Positions 26,449 to 34,342 of a stretch of DNA of 49,305 bases are shown here, piece by piece. The notes beneath the pieces were generated by a model. It made no database searches. It was not told the DNA's origin and saw nothing but the letters and a program-made list of their open reading frames with translations. The stretch comes from JBGRPZ01 sp041725955. Its GTDB lineage: Bacteria > Bacteroidota > Bacteroidia > Bacteroidales > JBGRPZ01. Location of the stretch: the NCBI GenBank assembly GCA_041725955.1, contig JBGRQE010000018.1, forward strand, positions 1-49,305, written 5' to 3'. The position numbers were made by a program, and so were the translations under genes. Position 1 is the stretch's first letter, and the number at the start of each line of letters is the position of its first letter.

Positions 26449-29106
26449 CTAATAATAGACAACATCCGTTTTTGGATGTAATTGTTTAAATTTCGTAATT
26501 ACACGTTGTGAGATTCTTGTATTATAACATTTAAACAACTTAAGCTTATTCATTTTCTTTAAAGCCGAAATACTTCTAACCTTTGTATTGAAAATTATCA
26601 ACTCTTCAATATTTGTCATGGCAGAAATCGATCTAAGATTACGAACTCTTGTTCCGGCAATAAGTAATTTCTGCATGCCTATATTTTTCGAGATCGACGA
26701 TAAATCTTCAACCTGAGTATTTTCGATATTAAGTTCTACAAGACGAGTAAAATTAGACAATGGGTCTAAGTTTGTAATTGGATTATCCGGACACACCAAA
26801 ACCTCTAAAGAATTCAGATGTGATATAGGATCTAGGCTCATAATTCTACTTCCATTAAAGTATAATTTTTCAAGCGAAACCAATCTGCGCAAAGGATTTA
26901 AGTCTTGCAAATCGGGCTGATGCCCCATATCCAAAACCTTAATATGAATTATATTCGCCAAATCCAGACGTGATGGAGACTGCTCTTTAATATCTAAAGG
27001 TTTACTCAAAATATTATGCCATTGGTCTGACAATGCATCCCACCATTGTTTAATCTTTTGTGAGTCATAAACAACTACACAGTTTGTTTTATCTTGCCTA
27101 AAGCTAGCTATCTGATTAATTTGAAGAGGAGTATTATCAACAACCAACAATTTGAGCTCGCTTAAACCTTTTAAAGCATCCAGATTATTTATCTGAGTAT
27201 CATCAGCCCATAGCTCTTGCAATCCTGCAATATGCAATAAAGGTGAAATATCACGAATCTTGGTTTCTGAAATATTCAAAGATTCCAGGTTAACCAAATC
27301 AGCCAAAGGCTCAATACTTAATATCGGACAACTGCTTAAATTCAGTTTGCGCAAGTTAACCAATCGGCTTAATGGATATAAATCCTTCACTTCATTCATA
27401 TCAGATAAATCCAATTCCGGCAAACGAATAATCTCATGTAAATCTTCCTTCTTTGGCGTATCACCTTCAAAATTTAGCTTCTTTGCAAATATATCTTTCC
27501 ATTCTTCAGGAAGAATATCCCACCATTGGCGTAAAGCATTTGACTCAAATATAACTAGAGTTCCCTGATTTTTACGCATAAAGCTATTTGCCTCATTCGC
27601 CGTTACACGTGTATTTTCACAATATACGCGTCTTAACTTTGGCAATGAATTGAGCGGATCTAAATCGCTAACACGAGTGTTGCTTAATTGAAGAAACGAC
27701 AAAGTTTTTATATCTGATAAAGGCTTAAGGTCGGTTACCAAAGAAGTCTCAATATTTAATACACTTAAATTTGGAAGAGATGAAATAGGTGATAAATCGG
27801 ATACCCTTGTCATAGACAAATCCAAATTCACCAAACTTTTACATGCTTCAAGAGAAGACAAATCTTTAATCTCAGTATCAGCCAAACGCAAAACAGTTAA
27901 ACTATCCGCCAAGGCTAAGGGTTGCAAGTCGACCACCGGACAAGAAGACACATCCAAGCGTCTTAATCCCGATAGGTTCATTACAGGATCTAAAGAACTT
28001 ACCTTTGTATTACTGATATTCAAATTCTGTAGTGCAGACAAATACCTCAAACCCGAAATATCTTGTATATAACATGCCGAAGCCTCTATAGTATTCAAGA
28101 AACTTAAATTTCGTAATGGAGACAAATCCGGAACTTGAGTATTACTACAATTTAGCACTTCTAAATCCGACAATTCACTTAAAGGCTCTACATCAGAAAT
28201 CTGTTGATTTCCACTAACATCCACCTGCTTTTGATGAATAAGCTTTCGTAAATGAATCAACACAGGCTTAATAGCAAGTTTTGTAGAATCCAAAACAGGC
28301 TCTGAAGACACTGATAAGCTATCATTTAAAAGAGAATCTGAAACGGGTTCATTAGACACCATTTTACGTATAACGGATAAAGTATCCGAAAAATAAATGA
28401 TATCCGACAAGCGAATACTATCAGCAGAATATGTTGTATCTCGTACAAATAGATTATTGCCAAAATAATCTCTCCACGAAGGACTCATTGTATTCCACCA
28501 ATTCTGTAATTCTTCCCGAATATTTATACGTGTAGTATACACAGATGCTATTTTCAGTGCACGATGATATGGATCGAGATTGATTTCAATAAATCTTAAG
28601 CGATCATTTTCCAAGGTATCATTGTATGCTGAAAGAGCAAAGAGATGACGATTAAGTTTTACCTTAAAAAACATCTTTCCTTCAGGAGTTGTATGAAAGT
28701 CTATATTTTCGATATCAAAATCGAAGTGTGCATATTTGTAAAAGAAATCAATATCTTTCAAATAAGCCTGAACATCTTTATTAACAGGGACAAATCGATC
28801 GGCAATCAAATCATCCTCAACCTGAGTTTTCTTTGATTCAAATATCTTATCCCAACTTTGGTTTATAATTGTTTCTTTTTCAACAGGGAGATTAACAGTA
28901 TCTCCTAGGAAATTGAGTGTTCCTTGATAAAACTTAACCAAGCCTAAGGCTTGATCTTTATAGTTTTCAATATCTTTTTGTGGAAGCACAAACTTTTCGT
29001 TCTTTTTCTTCTGCTTATTTTTTTGTGCTTGTAGGCCTGAGGGTACAAAAAGGCAAAAAAGAAAAAAAATAACTAATAAATGAAAGGGCGAGAGATTCCT
29101 TTTCAT
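26449..29106 (-). CDS. exported leucine-rich-repeat protein with three WW-x-x-L modules
   Basis: An 885-residue protein taken from the Met at 29106, which gives a clean signal peptide (FHLLVIFFLFCLFVPSGLQAQ) and an ATGA overlap with the gene before it; a Met 69 bp upstream lies inside that gene and is less likely. After an N-terminal domain (about 30-200) it alternates a module with WW-x-x-(L/M)-x-x-x-W (W203/204, W528/529, W688/689) with blocks of leucine-rich repeats (about 309-502, 558-658, 720-868). The repeats have a period near 22 residues with 'L..L.LSNT.VSDL.PL' as in internalin-type and other bacterial LRRs. No enzyme domain, membrane anchor or T9SS tail is seen. It is the last gene of a four-gene operon of exported proteins. 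Probably periplasmic or surface binding; the partner is unknown. Confidence 0.8.
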   Translation of the reverse strand: MKRNLSPFHLLVIFFLFCLFVPSGLQAQKNKQKKKNEKFVLPQKDIENYKDQALGLVKFYQGTLNFLGDTVNLPVEKETIINQSWDKIFESKKTQVEDDLIADRFVPVNKDVQAYLKDIDFFYKYAHFDFDIENIDFHTTPEGKMFFKVKLNRHLFALSAYNDTLENDRLRFIEINLDPYHRALKIASVYTTRINIREELQNWWNTMSPSWRDYFGNNLFVRDTTYSADSIRLSDIIYFSDTLSVIRKMVSNEPVSDSLLNDSLSVSSEPVLDSTKLAIKPVLIHLRKLIHQKQVDVSGNQQISDVEPLSELSDLEVLNCSNTQVPDLSPLRNLSFLNTIEASACYIQDISGLRYLSALQNLNISNTKVSSLDPVMNLSGLRRLDVSSCPVVDLQPLALADSLTVLRLADTEIKDLSSLEACKSLVNLDLSMTRVSDLSPISSLPNLSVLNIETSLVTDLKPLSDIKTLSFLQLSNTRVSDLDPLNSLPKLRRVYCENTRVTANEANSFMRKNQGTLVIFESNALRQWWDILPEEWKDIFAKKLNFEGDTPKKEDLHEIIRLPELDLSDMNEVKDLYPLSRLVNLRKLNLSSCPILSIEPLADLVNLESLNISETKIRDISPLLHIAGLQELWADDTQINNLDALKGLSELKLLVVDNTPLQINQIASFRQDKTNCVVVYDSQKIKQWWDALSDQWHNILSKPLDIKEQSPSRLDLANIIHIKVLDMGHQPDLQDLNPLRRLVSLEKLYFNGSRIMSLDPISHLNSLEVLVCPDNPITNLDPLSNFTRLVELNIENTQVEDLSSISKNIGMQKLLIAGTRVRNLRSISAMTNIEELIIFNTKVRSISALKKMNKLKLFKCYNTRISQRVITKFKQLHPKTDVVYY

Positions 29107-29939
29107 GGTTGATATAATTTGATTAGGGCTTCTTTTTGTTCTTTTGTTACATAATGCAGATTGGTAATTAACCATCCGGCATTAAATCCTGGACGATTTA
29201 CATACGACAACTCAAAATACCAATCCGGAATTTGGAAAAAGTGAAACTTTACCTGATTCACCCCTTGAAATACCAAATTTCCCAACTTCATTTCATAGAA
29301 AAACAAGCTTAGGTAATCAATATGATGCTTATCGGAAGCATAATCCTGAACATTATCTATATTCCGAAAGGCTTTACTAAGCGTCATAAAATCAAGCTCA
29401 TGACTCATTGGATGTAAGAAAAACTGATTATCTTTTGATGAAGTATCGAACATATCACGAAACTCTTCAAAGAAAACATTGGTCAAGACCCATTTATATC
29501 CTTTGTTAGATTTTTCCAACTTCAGGAACATTATAATATTTCTATCCTGACCTTTCCATAAGAACTTGCCTGACACTTCGGCAAACCAATCTTTTCCATG
29601 AAAATCGAGATACAGAGGTTTTTTAGGATTAGTTATCTGCTTTATAAATTGCTTTTGAAGATCTTCAGATACAAAACCTTGTTGATCGAACAAAAGCCCC
29701 AGGGTTTTTCTCCTGAGGCTATTGTTATGATATTTTTTATCAGATTTTTTATACCCCTTCCCAAACTGATCTTCCTCACTATTAAATCTCCGGAAGAACT
29801 GTATCACTTGTTTTGTCCGAGCGTACAACTCTTGCGTTGCATGAGGATCGTTTACTTTTTTTAAATCAACATCTTCAATTTGGGCATCAACTGCCAAGCT
29901 ACCAATACATAGCCACAGAATAATGAGGTACTTTTTCAT
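29103..29939 (-). CDS. exported protein of unknown function, LRR operon
   Basis: A 278-residue protein with a signal peptide (1-19, ending VDAQ). I do not recognise the family. The mature part begins with a helical segment (VIQFFRRFNSEEDQFGKGY) followed by mixed alpha/beta sequence rich in aromatic residues (DWFAEVSGKFLWKGQDRN, FQIPDWYFELSYV). This arrangement resembles the N-terminal domain of the LRR protein encoded next, so an NTF2-like fold for both is possible, but this is inference. It is coupled to the LRR gene by ATGA, and separated by 6 bp from the gene before it. Confidence 0.7.
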   Translation of the reverse strand: MKKYLIILWLCIGSLAVDAQIEDVDLKKVNDPHATQELYARTKQVIQFFRRFNSEEDQFGKGYKKSDKKYHNNSLRRKTLGLLFDQQGFVSEDLQKQFIKQITNPKKPLYLDFHGKDWFAEVSGKFLWKGQDRNIIMFLKLEKSNKGYKWVLTNVFFEEFRDMFDTSSKDNQFFLHPMSHELDFMTLSKAFRNIDNVQDYASDKHHIDYLSLFFYEMKLGNLVFQGVNQVKFHFFQIPDWYFELSYVNRPGFNAGWLITNLHYVTKEQKEALIKLYQP

Positions 29940-29945
29940 CTAATT

Positions 29946-30524
29946 TTATAATGTAGTTTCTTTTACTCTTACGTCGCCAAGAAGAACATCCCAGAACTCG
30001 ATGGTACGTCCAGCGATTTGGGTCTCCTTACGCTTAACGTAAACGGTGATATCTTTCTTAGTAGTATCTTGGTAAACTAAACCACCTTCTTTATCATAAG
30101 CTTTAAACTTTTGATAAATAGTAATAACACCTACATAGGTACCATCAGGTTGTTTTTCCAAGTTACTTACATAATGAATATCATACCATTCAATCTCTAC
30201 GCGATCGTAGTTCAAGCGACTTAATCTTTCAAAATAAGTAGGAACTTTATAATGCTTAATAGTTGGGCTAGCAATAGAAGAAACACCAAACTCTGCATCA
30301 GTAGCGAATAATTCCTGTGCTCTTTCAATAATACGTTGAGCTTCGCTAAATGGAGTATTTTTTGCTCCTACAAGAGTGATATACTTGCTAAGATCTCTTA
30401 CTTTTTCCAAAGCAAGACTATCAATTGCTTGCTTTCTTTCAGGAGTAATTTCATCCTGAGCATAAACACCAGATCCCAAAGATAAGGTGAATAAAAATGC
30501 AATGATGTATTTTAAGTTTTTCAT
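29946..30524 (-). CDS. exported protein of unknown function, LRR operon
   Basis: A 192-residue protein with a signal peptide (1-22, ending GVYAQ). After a helical region (about 28-75) it has a beta-rich half with YDRVEIEWYDIHYVSNLE, GTYVGVITIYQKFKAY and TIEFWDVLLGDVRVKETTL, a pattern that suggests an NTF2-like or similar curved sheet. No catalytic motif is visible. It is the second gene of the operon, 21 bp after the lipoprotein gene and 6 bp before the next. Confidence 0.7.
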   Translation of the reverse strand: MKNLKYIIAFLFTLSLGSGVYAQDEITPERKQAIDSLALEKVRDLSKYITLVGAKNTPFSEAQRIIERAQELFATDAEFGVSSIASPTIKHYKVPTYFERLSRLNYDRVEIEWYDIHYVSNLEKQPDGTYVGVITIYQKFKAYDKEGGLVYQDTTKKDITVYVKRKETQIAGRTIEFWDVLLGDVRVKETTL

Positions 30525-30545
30525 AGTATACTTATGTTCCTATTG

Positions 30546-31214
30546 TTACAGATTCTTCTTTAATTCAATTTCAGTAATCTTACCATTTTCGTCTGCTGCG
30601 AAATCTAAAACCTTGAAACCATAGTTCTTGGTATCTTTTACATAGTTTAAGAACAGCTTAATAGTCTGTGGCTTATCATAATCCTTAAGATCACCATTTT
30701 GAGAAATAACAATCAAAACAGGAACATTACTATCTGCAAAATGAACCAAAGTACTATTGATTCTGCTATTTGCAGTATTGAAATCAGGAGAAGTAGCGAT
30801 AGATCTCAACTGACTCTCAACCATGCTCATAGTAGCCTTTCTCTTAGCTTCAGCAGCTTTCTTCTTTTGCATTTCTTCATAAGCAGCTCTTTCTTTAGCT
30901 AACTTATCTTTAACCTTTGCTAGTAAATCATTAACAGTTGGGTCGTTCAGATTCCAACTCTCAATAGTTTTAACGCGATTCTCTTTTTCTTCTAAAGACC
31001 AATCTACTTCATCATTTAAGATAGCTGTAAGGTCTTTAATCGCTTTTTGAATACGATCTTGACGAATTTGCTCTTGTCTTTTTCTTTCTTTTGCTTTCTT
31101 ACAAGAAGAAACATTTCCAAAAGCAATTAGTCCAATCATAACCATTACTAGCATACGGCTTAGCTTATGGAAGCTAAATAAGCTGGATGCTGAGGGTTTA
31201 ATTTTGTTTTGCAT
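30546..31214 (-). CDS. coiled-coil lipoprotein of unknown function, LRR operon
   Basis: A 222-residue protein as read from 31214, but the Met at residue 21 starts a better lipoprotein signal (MLVMVMIGLIAFGNVSSC), so the true start may be at 31154. The lipidated cysteine (C38 in the long form) is followed by a highly charged region (KKAKERKRQEQIRQ) and an alpha-helical coiled coil up to about residue 130. The C-terminal part (VPVLIVISQNGDLKDYDKPQ ... GFKVLDFAADENGKITEIEL) looks like a small alpha/beta domain. First gene of the operon. Family not recognised. Confidence 0.7.
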   Translation of the reverse strand: MQNKIKPSASSLFSFHKLSRMLVMVMIGLIAFGNVSSCKKAKERKRQEQIRQDRIQKAIKDLTAILNDEVDWSLEEKENRVKTIESWNLNDPTVNDLLAKVKDKLAKERAAYEEMQKKKAAEAKRKATMSMVESQLRSIATSPDFNTANSRINSTLVHFADSNVPVLIVISQNGDLKDYDKPQTIKLFLNYVKDTKNYGFKVLDFAADENGKITEIELKKNL

Positions 31215-31304
31215 AATTTTGAGTAAATGTTAAAATGGTTTAAACAAACAATTTTTTATTACAGACTATTTTCTTATATTCCAAAAAGAGACTGAAAATT
31301 GCTA

Positions 31305-31312
31305 CAAAAATA
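31305..31312 (-). promoter_or_regulatory. possible -7 element of the LRR operon
   Basis: On the minus strand TATTTTTG matches TAnnTTTG, 91 bp upstream of the first start codon. No matching -33 box was found, so support is weak. Confidence 0.3.
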
Positions 31313-31345
31313 TTAAATTTTAAATAAGTTACGTTTTGTTTTGCA

Positions 31346-32368
31346 ATGATAAATAAGCATTTCACAATACCAATATTTGTACCAGAACTGGCATGTCCAT
31401 TTCAATGTATTTATTGTAATCAAAAAAAGATTTCCGGAACAATTAAACAACCTGAAATCAAAGAAGTTACAGAAACTATAGAAAAACATCTATTAACCAT
31501 ACCTCAAAAAAATACTGAGATTGAACTTGGCTTTTTTGGTGGAAATTTTACAGGAATTGACCCAATTTTACAGAAAAGTTTTCTGGAAATTGGTAAAAAA
31601 TATCTTCAAAAAGGCAAAATTCAAGGAATTCGCCTAAGTACCAGACCGGATTATATTAACAGTGAAAAGCTTGATTTGCTCAAAAAGTATGGAGTTACGA
31701 CCATCGAATTGGGGGCACAATCTTTGGATAATTGCGTTCTAAAAAAATGTAATCGAGGACATAATAGAGAACAAGTTGAAGAAGCTGCCAAGCTTATTCA
31801 TCAATATGGCTTTAAACTCGGTTTACAAATGATGATCGGATTACCTGGTGACACATTGGAAAAAGCCATGTTTACTGCCAAAGAAATTATACGACTAGGT
31901 GCTGATAACACTCGAATTTACCCATGTATTGTTATTAAGGATACTGTACTCGACAATATGCTTCAAGCAAACGAATATAATGCGCTTGATATGGAAACTG
32001 CCGTAGAATGGACAAAACATGTTCTTCTACAATTTGAAAAAGCAAATGTAAATGTAATTCGTGTTGGTCTGCATCCTTCCGAAACCTTGTCGAGTGGGAA
32101 AGACCTGATTGCTGGTCCTTATCATGTTTCTTTTAAAGAATTTGTCTTATCATCCATTTGGAAAGATATTCTAAAAGAAAAAACCAAAAACATTTCTAAC
32201 AATTCTGCATTACATATATTTGTAAGTCCAAAAGAAATTAATTACGCAATTGGTTATCAAGCAGACAATAGGAAGTACCTAAAAAAACGTTTTCCTTTTG
32301 TAAAGTTTTATTCTGATAATCATTTAGAAAACAGAAACTGTATAATAAGAGATGAAAACAAAGGCTAA
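31346..32368 (+). CDS. radical SAM protein, Elp3-like without acetyltransferase domain
   Basis: A 340-residue radical SAM enzyme. The [4Fe-4S] motif CxxxCxxC is at C17, C21 and C24 (CPFQCIYC). The SAM-binding GFFGGNFTGI and the segments RLSTRPDYI, TTIELGAQSLD and GLPGDTLE match the Elp3-type radical SAM group. Elp3 itself is about 550 residues with a C-terminal GNAT domain that is absent here; short forms like this are common in Clostridia. The substrate is unknown. It overlaps the DUF6873 gene by 17 bp, so the two products likely act together. Confidence 0.85.
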   Translation: MINKHFTIPIFVPELACPFQCIYCNQKKISGTIKQPEIKEVTETIEKHLLTIPQKNTEIELGFFGGNFTGIDPILQKSFLEIGKKYLQKGKIQGIRLSTRPDYINSEKLDLLKKYGVTTIELGAQSLDNCVLKKCNRGHNREQVEEAAKLIHQYGFKLGLQMMIGLPGDTLEKAMFTAKEIIRLGADNTRIYPCIVIKDTVLDNMLQANEYNALDMETAVEWTKHVLLQFEKANVNVIRVGLHPSETLSSGKDLIAGPYHVSFKEFVLSSIWKDILKEKTKNISNNSALHIFVSPKEINYAIGYQADNRKYLKKRFPFVKFYSDNHLENRNCIIRDENKG

Positions 32369-33062
32369 ACTTATTTTTGCCGATCATCGTCTACCTGATG
32401 AGGCAAAAAACAAATTGGCTAAACTAGGTAATCTAATCCTTTTTAACGCAGGAAATAAAACCCATCCTTCAATAAAAGGACATCCTGATATATTTTTATG
32501 TCAATGTGGTAAAAAATGGATTATTGCACCAAATACTCCAAAAGAGTACGTACACGCACTCGAAAAAGCAAATATTTCATTTGAAATTGGAAAAGAACAA
32601 GTAGATGTAAAGCATCCTGGTGCTGCACGATATAATGTAGTATGTTACAAAAATAAGTTGTATCATAACCTAAAGTTTACCGACAAATCTATACTCGAGA
32701 AATTCGATAAAAAAGATTGTCACCATATTCCACAGGCCTATTCCAGGTGCTCCACAATTGCTCTTGACAACCAAACATTTATAACCTCTGATAAAGGTGT
32801 AGAAAAAGCACTGAAAGAATCAGGGAAAGAAGTTTTATATGTCGACCCCTACCCGATATGTCTGCCAGGATTACCTTGGGGTTTCTTTGGCGGTTGTTGC
32901 GGTATAGATAAGGATACTATATATTTTTCGGGAAGCTTAAGATACTTTAAGGAAGAAAAAGAAATAAGAGCTATCTGTAAAAAGAAGAATTATAATATCA
33001 TCGAACTCTTTAATGGATCTCCTTTTGATGGTGGATCCATCTTCTTTATGGAAGAAAATTGA
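32352..33062 (+). CDS. DUF6873-like protein (guanidino-modifying enzyme fold)
   Basis: A 236-residue protein that I read as DUF6873, a family described as having the pentein/GME fold of arginine deiminases. Shared features are HPDIFLCQCGKK near residue 43, YNVVCYKNKLYHNLKFTD, TFITSDKGVEKAL and a C-terminal DGGSIFF. No function is established. It starts inside the radical SAM gene (17-bp overlap), a strong sign of joint action. The family is, to my knowledge, better known from Firmicutes, so the pair may have been acquired. Confidence 0.7.
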   Translation: MKTKAKLIFADHRLPDEAKNKLAKLGNLILFNAGNKTHPSIKGHPDIFLCQCGKKWIIAPNTPKEYVHALEKANISFEIGKEQVDVKHPGAARYNVVCYKNKLYHNLKFTDKSILEKFDKKDCHHIPQAYSRCSTIALDNQTFITSDKGVEKALKESGKEVLYVDPYPICLPGLPWGFFGGCCGIDKDTIYFSGSLRYFKEEKEIRAICKKKNYNIIELFNGSPFDGGSIFFMEEN

Positions 33063-33074
33063 TTCTATTTGAGA

Positions 33075-33148
33075 TTTCGAAATTCGGGTTTCAAAGATCA
33101 ATAAAACGAAACCCGAAATTCGAATTTCGAATTTCAAATTCCGAAACA
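33075..33148. repeat. degenerate 7-bp repeats in inverted halves, forming a hairpin
   Basis: From 33107 to 33148 six consecutive heptamers of the type CGAANNN follow one another (CGAAACC, CGAAATT, CGAATTT, CGAATTT, CAAATTC, CGAAACA). The segment 33075-33092 is the inverted counterpart, and TTCGGGTTTC (33083-33092) pairs exactly with GAAACCCGAA (33107-33116). The hairpin lies 20 bp after the DUF6873 stop codon and may end that transcript. Confidence 0.65.
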
Positions 33149-33152
33149 AGCG

Positions 33153-33160
33153 TATATTTG
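33153..33160 (+). promoter_or_regulatory. -7 element of the small beta-barrel gene
   Basis: TATATTTG is a full match to TAnnTTTG, 64 bp before the start codon at 33225. The -33 region is occupied by the heptamer repeat and shows no good TTTG. Confidence 0.45.
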
Positions 33161-33224
33161 TATAGAATACTTCTCAACACCTACTTCCTTTATCTATATT
33201 TTCTCACTACAATAAAACCTAAAG

Positions 33225-33845
33225 ATGAAAAAAACTCTATTTATTCTTCTCACTATAATCTGTATTTCTCCTCATATAAACGCCCAAACAAATGATACAA
33301 CAGCAACAGCAATAGCAAAGCACAAAAACGAATTTATTATTAGCTATGGAATACTAGGAGCCCAAGATATTTTGTCTTTAGTCTATAGCTTTAATACTTT
33401 TTTCTATGATCCACTAATATTTGAAATTAACAATCTGAATCAAACTTCTGGAATTTTCGGTATTACATATGGACGATTCCTTTCTCCCAAAGTAAAAATA
33501 TCAGGACTACTCAATTTTGAAAGAGCTAGATTTACTGTTCAGGATGAATTCGGGGTGGTAGAAGGAAATGATTTTAATCTCGACTTCTATACTTTTATGG
33601 TACGTGGCGATTGGTTTTATTTTACTCAGGAATATGTTTCCCTTTATAGCGGACTAGCAATAGGAGGAACTATAATTAGCAGTAAAAACAATTCTAAATA
33701 TAATGCTCAGAATAAAAATATCGGATTATTCGGATTTCAAATTAATGCAATCGGACTAAGACTAGGTTACCGATTTTATGCCCTGGGAGAGCTTGGCTTT
33801 GGCTATCAAGGAATACTAAGATTTGGTCTAGGCTATCGATTCTAA
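33225..33845 (+). CDS. small outer-membrane beta-barrel protein
   Basis: A 206-residue protein with a signal peptide (1-20, ending HINAQ) and a mature part made of alternating beta strands rich in Tyr, Phe and Gly, ending LRFGLGYRF with a C-terminal phenylalanine, the usual signal for BAM-dependent insertion. It looks like an eight-stranded barrel. No family is recognised. It is a single gene that runs convergently into the GatC-like gene with a gap of two bases. Confidence 0.75.
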   Translation: MKKTLFILLTIICISPHINAQTNDTTATAIAKHKNEFIISYGILGAQDILSLVYSFNTFFYDPLIFEINNLNQTSGIFGITYGRFLSPKVKISGLLNFERARFTVQDEFGVVEGNDFNLDFYTFMVRGDWFYFTQEYVSLYSGLAIGGTIISSKNNSKYNAQNKNIGLFGFQINAIGLRLGYRFYALGELGFGYQGILRFGLGYRF

Positions 33846-33847
33846 TG

Positions 33848-34165
33848 CTACTCATTATCCTTTAACTTTTCTTTACGGAAAGAAGGGAGCTGTATGTAAT
33901 TTCCTTTACGCCACCTTGATAAATGAATTAAATCTTCTCCTCTCACCTGAATTTCTTCTGCAATAATATTCTTTAAGTCTGAATACTTAATATAATTCCT
34001 ACAAAATGAATCTTCTTCTACAGGAATGTCAGTATCCTTAAAACTTGAATCAAAATCAGAAAAAAAACGATTCATATCATCTAGCAACTGTTCAAAATCC
34101 TCTTTTGAATGTTCCAAACAACACAAGTCTTCAATATGTTTTAACTCTTTTGCTGTAATTTTCAT
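33848..34165 (-). CDS. GatC-like protein (possible tRNA amidotransferase subunit C)
   Basis: A 105-residue protein from the Met at 34165. It follows the GatC pattern: ITAKELKHIEDLCCLE at the N-terminus, a helix with LLDDMNRFFSDFDS, DTDIPVE in the linker and NYIQLPSF at the end, where GatC has its F-x-VP tail. GatC helps fold the GatA amidase that corrects Glu-tRNA(Gln) or Asp-tRNA(Asn). The match is by eye and the protein is divergent; no gatA or gatB is present. The frame stays open to a Met at 34318, but that extension is translated heptamer repeat (SWFVVC-like), so I start at 34165. Confidence 0.55.
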   Translation of the reverse strand: MKITAKELKHIEDLCCLEHSKEDFEQLLDDMNRFFSDFDSSFKDTDIPVEEDSFCRNYIKYSDLKNIIAEEIQVRGEDLIHLSRWRKGNYIQLPSFRKEKLKDNE

Positions 34166-34202
34166 TATACTTAAGTTTCGGTTTTCGGTTTCAAGAAACG
34201 AA

Positions 34203-34342
34203 TCCCGAACCACGAACCACGACCCACAAACCACGAACCACGAACCACAAACCACGACCCACGAATCACAACCCACGAACCACGAATCACAACCCACGAA
34301 CCACGAATCCCGAATCACAAACCACGACCCACGAATCCCAAA
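34203..34342. repeat. degenerate 7-bp tandem array, 20 units
   Basis: Twenty heptamers of consensus CCACGAA (variants CCACGAC, CCACAAA, TCACAAC, TCCCGAA) follow without a break. The array begins (minus-strand sense) directly after the dnaG stop codon at 34343 and ends 37 bp before the GatC-like start, filling nearly the whole gap between the two genes. Because seven is not a multiple of three and the units lack stops, frames stay open on both strands and give spurious seven-residue repeats. Confidence 0.9.

Noticed and set aside
29107..29175. Upstream start of the LRR protein at 29175
   Set aside because: It lies inside the preceding gene and places 23 non-signal residues before a perfect signal peptide; the Met at 29106 also gives an ATGA overlap.
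34166..34318. N-terminal extension of the GatC-like protein to a Met at 34318
   Set aside because: The extra 51 residues are translated heptamer repeat; family similarity begins at the Met at 34165.
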